This document shows positions 6,924 through 7,910 of a stretch of 7,910 nucleotides of DNA, in pieces. Made by a program: the position numbers and the translations under genes. A model generated the notes under the pieces. It searched no databases and had not been told where the DNA came from. It worked only from the letters and a program-made list of their open reading frames with translations. Source of the DNA: Betaproteobacteria bacterium UBA2293 (GTDB lineage: Bacteria > Pseudomonadota > Gammaproteobacteria > Burkholderiales > Rhodocyclaceae); the NCBI GenBank assembly GCA_002345845.1, contig DDWF01000336.1:181-8090 (forward strand), written 5' to 3'. Numbering within the stretch: position 1 is the stretch's first letter; each line of letters starts with the position of its first letter.

Positions 6924-7580
6924 TCAGTAAAGTCCGAAAAGGGATTCGATGGCGTGCGCCGAGAAGCTCACCAGTGGTGTCATCACCTCGCCGAGAATGC
7001 CGGTGAACAACAACAGCAGCAAGATGGGAAAGCCCCAGGGCTCGATACGGGCGAATTTCCAGGCGAGCCGGTGCGGCAACAGGCTGACGGCAACGCGCCC
7101 GCCGTCAAGCGGCGGCAGCGGCAACAGGTTGAGCACCATGAGCACACAATTGACGATGATGCCGGCCTCGGCCATGCGCGCCAGCGGCAGGCTGAAAAAG
7201 TCGGGCAGCACCCAGGAAAGCTTGAACATCAGGGCCCAGAAGAAGGCCATGAAGAGATTGGCCGCCGGGCCGGCAAGCGCCACCCACAGCATGTCGCTCT
7301 TCGGATGACGCAAGCGGCTGAAATCGACCGGCACCGGCTTGGCATAGCCGAACAGGAAGGTGCCGCCGGAAAACAGCAGAATGGCTGCCGGAATCAGGAT
7401 GGTGCCGATCGGATCGATGTGACGGATCGGATTGAGGCTGATGCGCCCCTGCTCCCAGGCCGTTGGATCGCCGAAATGGCGGGCAGTGTAGCCATGCGCC
7501 GCCTCGTGCAGGGTGATCGCGAATATCACCGGCAGGGCGACGATGGCGATCGTCTGAATGATGGCGTTGATATCGAGCAC
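6924..7580 (-). CDS. M50-family (site-2-type) membrane metalloprotease
   Basis: This is a small intramembrane zinc protease of the M50B group. The product is 218 residues and lacks the PDZ domain found in RseP. The zinc site is H25-E26-A-A-H29 at the end of the first hydrophobic segment (TLHEAAHGYTARHFGD). The third ligand is expected at D159 in NLLPLPPLDGGRV (151-163). Hydrophobic segments lie near 8-24, 57-76, 98-120, 138-156 and 183-198, so the protein should sit in the inner membrane with a buried active site. The start is GTG (7578-7580), 3 bases after the yciO-like stop, without a clear ribosome site, so coupled translation is likely. A GTG in this position gives MLDINAIIQTIAI, a normal start for this family. 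The substrate is unknown, and the neighbouring tRNA-related genes do not reveal it. Confidence 0.9.
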   Translation of the reverse strand: MLDINAIIQTIAIVALPVIFAITLHEAAHGYTARHFGDPTAWEQGRISLNPIRHIDPIGTILIPAAILLFSGGTFLFGYAKPVPVDFSRLRHPKSDMLWVALAGPAANLFMAFFWALMFKLSWVLPDFFSLPLARMAEAGIIVNCVLMVLNLLPLPPLDGGRVAVSLLPHRLAWKFARIEPWGFPILLLLLFTGILGEVMTPLVSFSAHAIESLFGLY

Positions 7581-7583
7581 GAC

Positions 7584-7910
7584 TCAGTCCAGCCCGAAGG
7601 GTGCCAGCGCCCCACGACCGGCGCGCACCAGTTCCGGCACTGAACCGGTCAGGTCGATAACGGTGGTCGGCTCGGTGCCACAGCCACCGGCATCCAGAAT
7701 GAGTTCGAGGTGATCGTCGAGGCGGTCCTGGATTTCCCAGCCCTCGGTCAACGGGTACTCGTCGCCAGGCAATTGCAGCGTCGTTGTCAGCAACGGCTCG
7801 TTCAATTCCGCCAGCAGCGCCAGTGCCACCGGATGATCCGGCACGCGCAGACCGATGGTCTTGCGCTTCGGGTGCAGGACGCGGCGCGGCAACTCCTTGG
7901 TGCCTTCGAG
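7584..7910 (-). CDS. YciO/Sua5/YrdC-family protein (C-terminal part, 5' end outside window)
   Basis: The last 108 codons and the stop of a gene that enters from the right edge. The frame is open to position 7910 with no start, so the coding region is truncated by the window. The sequence begins LEGTKELPRRVLHPKRKTIG and continues with LRVPDHPVALALL, LLTTTLQLPGDE, CGTEPTTVIDLT and GRGALAPFGLD. This matches the C-terminal half of the YrdC fold and resembles E. coli YciO (KRKTIG, RVPD, PTTVIDLT) more than Sua5 or TsaC. Sua5 and TsaC make threonylcarbamoyl-AMP for the t6A modification of tRNA; YciO is a paralogue with reported weak or unclear activity of this kind, so the function stays open. It heads the visible part of the trpS-scpAB-rluB unit and is 3 bases from the protease gene. 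Confidence 0.9.
   Translation of the reverse strand, partial: LEGTKELPRRVLHPKRKTIGLRVPDHPVALALLAELNEPLLTTTLQLPGDEYPLTEGWEIQDRLDDHLELILDAGGCGTEPTTVIDLTGSVPELVRAGRGALAPFGLD

Noticed and set aside
5646..7643. A 665-codon open frame on the plus strand across trpS and the M50 protease gene.
   Set aside because: It lies antisense to two well-identified genes. Its translation is rich in His, Arg, Gln and Leu with no family motif, as expected from the reverse of GC-rich codons. Long antisense frames are common in such DNA.
1..7910. Mobile elements, CRISPR repeats, phage genes, defence or secondary-metabolite systems.
   Set aside because: Apart from the leader region at 3209-3338, the window is filled by nine housekeeping genes with consistent codon use and conserved order. 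No transposase, direct-repeat array or attachment site was seen.

Overview
This 7,910-base window is an ordinary but information-rich piece of a GC-rich proteobacterial chromosome. Nine genes lie on the minus strand and are read from right to left. Gene order, a roughly 400-residue TrpS, a long IF2 N-terminal region and a RluB with a basic N-terminal extension suggest a betaproteobacterium, most likely Rhodocyclales (Azonexus/Dechloromonas-like). That placement is inferred from general family knowledge, not from a search.

The genes fall into two transcription units. The upstream unit (7910 to 3339) is packed head to tail: the 3' part of a YciO/Sua5-family gene, an M50 site-2-type membrane protease, trpS, scpA, scpB and rluB. 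Gaps are 3, 6 and 37 bases, followed by overlaps of 32 and 14 bases. It joins tRNA-related functions (YciO family, TrpRS), the kleisin and winged-helix subunits of the SMC-ScpAB chromosome condensation complex, and a 23S rRNA pseudouridine synthase. The downstream unit (3298 to 1 and beyond) is the classical rimP-nusA-infB operon: 30S maturation factor, transcription elongation/termination factor and translation initiation factor IF2. infB leaves the window within its GTPase P-loop.

The only real intergenic stretch (3209 to 3338) is the most interesting part. It carries a strong sigma70-type promoter (TTTACC, 17-base spacer, TATAAT) and an imperfect 13-base inverted repeat astride the -10. 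Two tandem hairpins with U-runs follow in the minus-strand RNA, the second a near-textbook intrinsic terminator ending only 15 bases before the rimP start codon. RNA from the promoter must therefore cross one or two terminators before reaching the operon that encodes NusA, the protein that acts on such hairpins. This is a plausible autoregulatory attenuator, and it also stops read-through from rluB.

The second notable point is that the TrpRS has the C-x21-C-x6-C-x2-C arrangement closely resembling the [4Fe-4S] motif of Thermotoga maritima TrpRS. I found no mobile element, CRISPR array, tRNA or rRNA gene, phage remnant or defence system. The plus-strand open frames, including one of 665 codons, are best explained as antisense shadows of the real genes.
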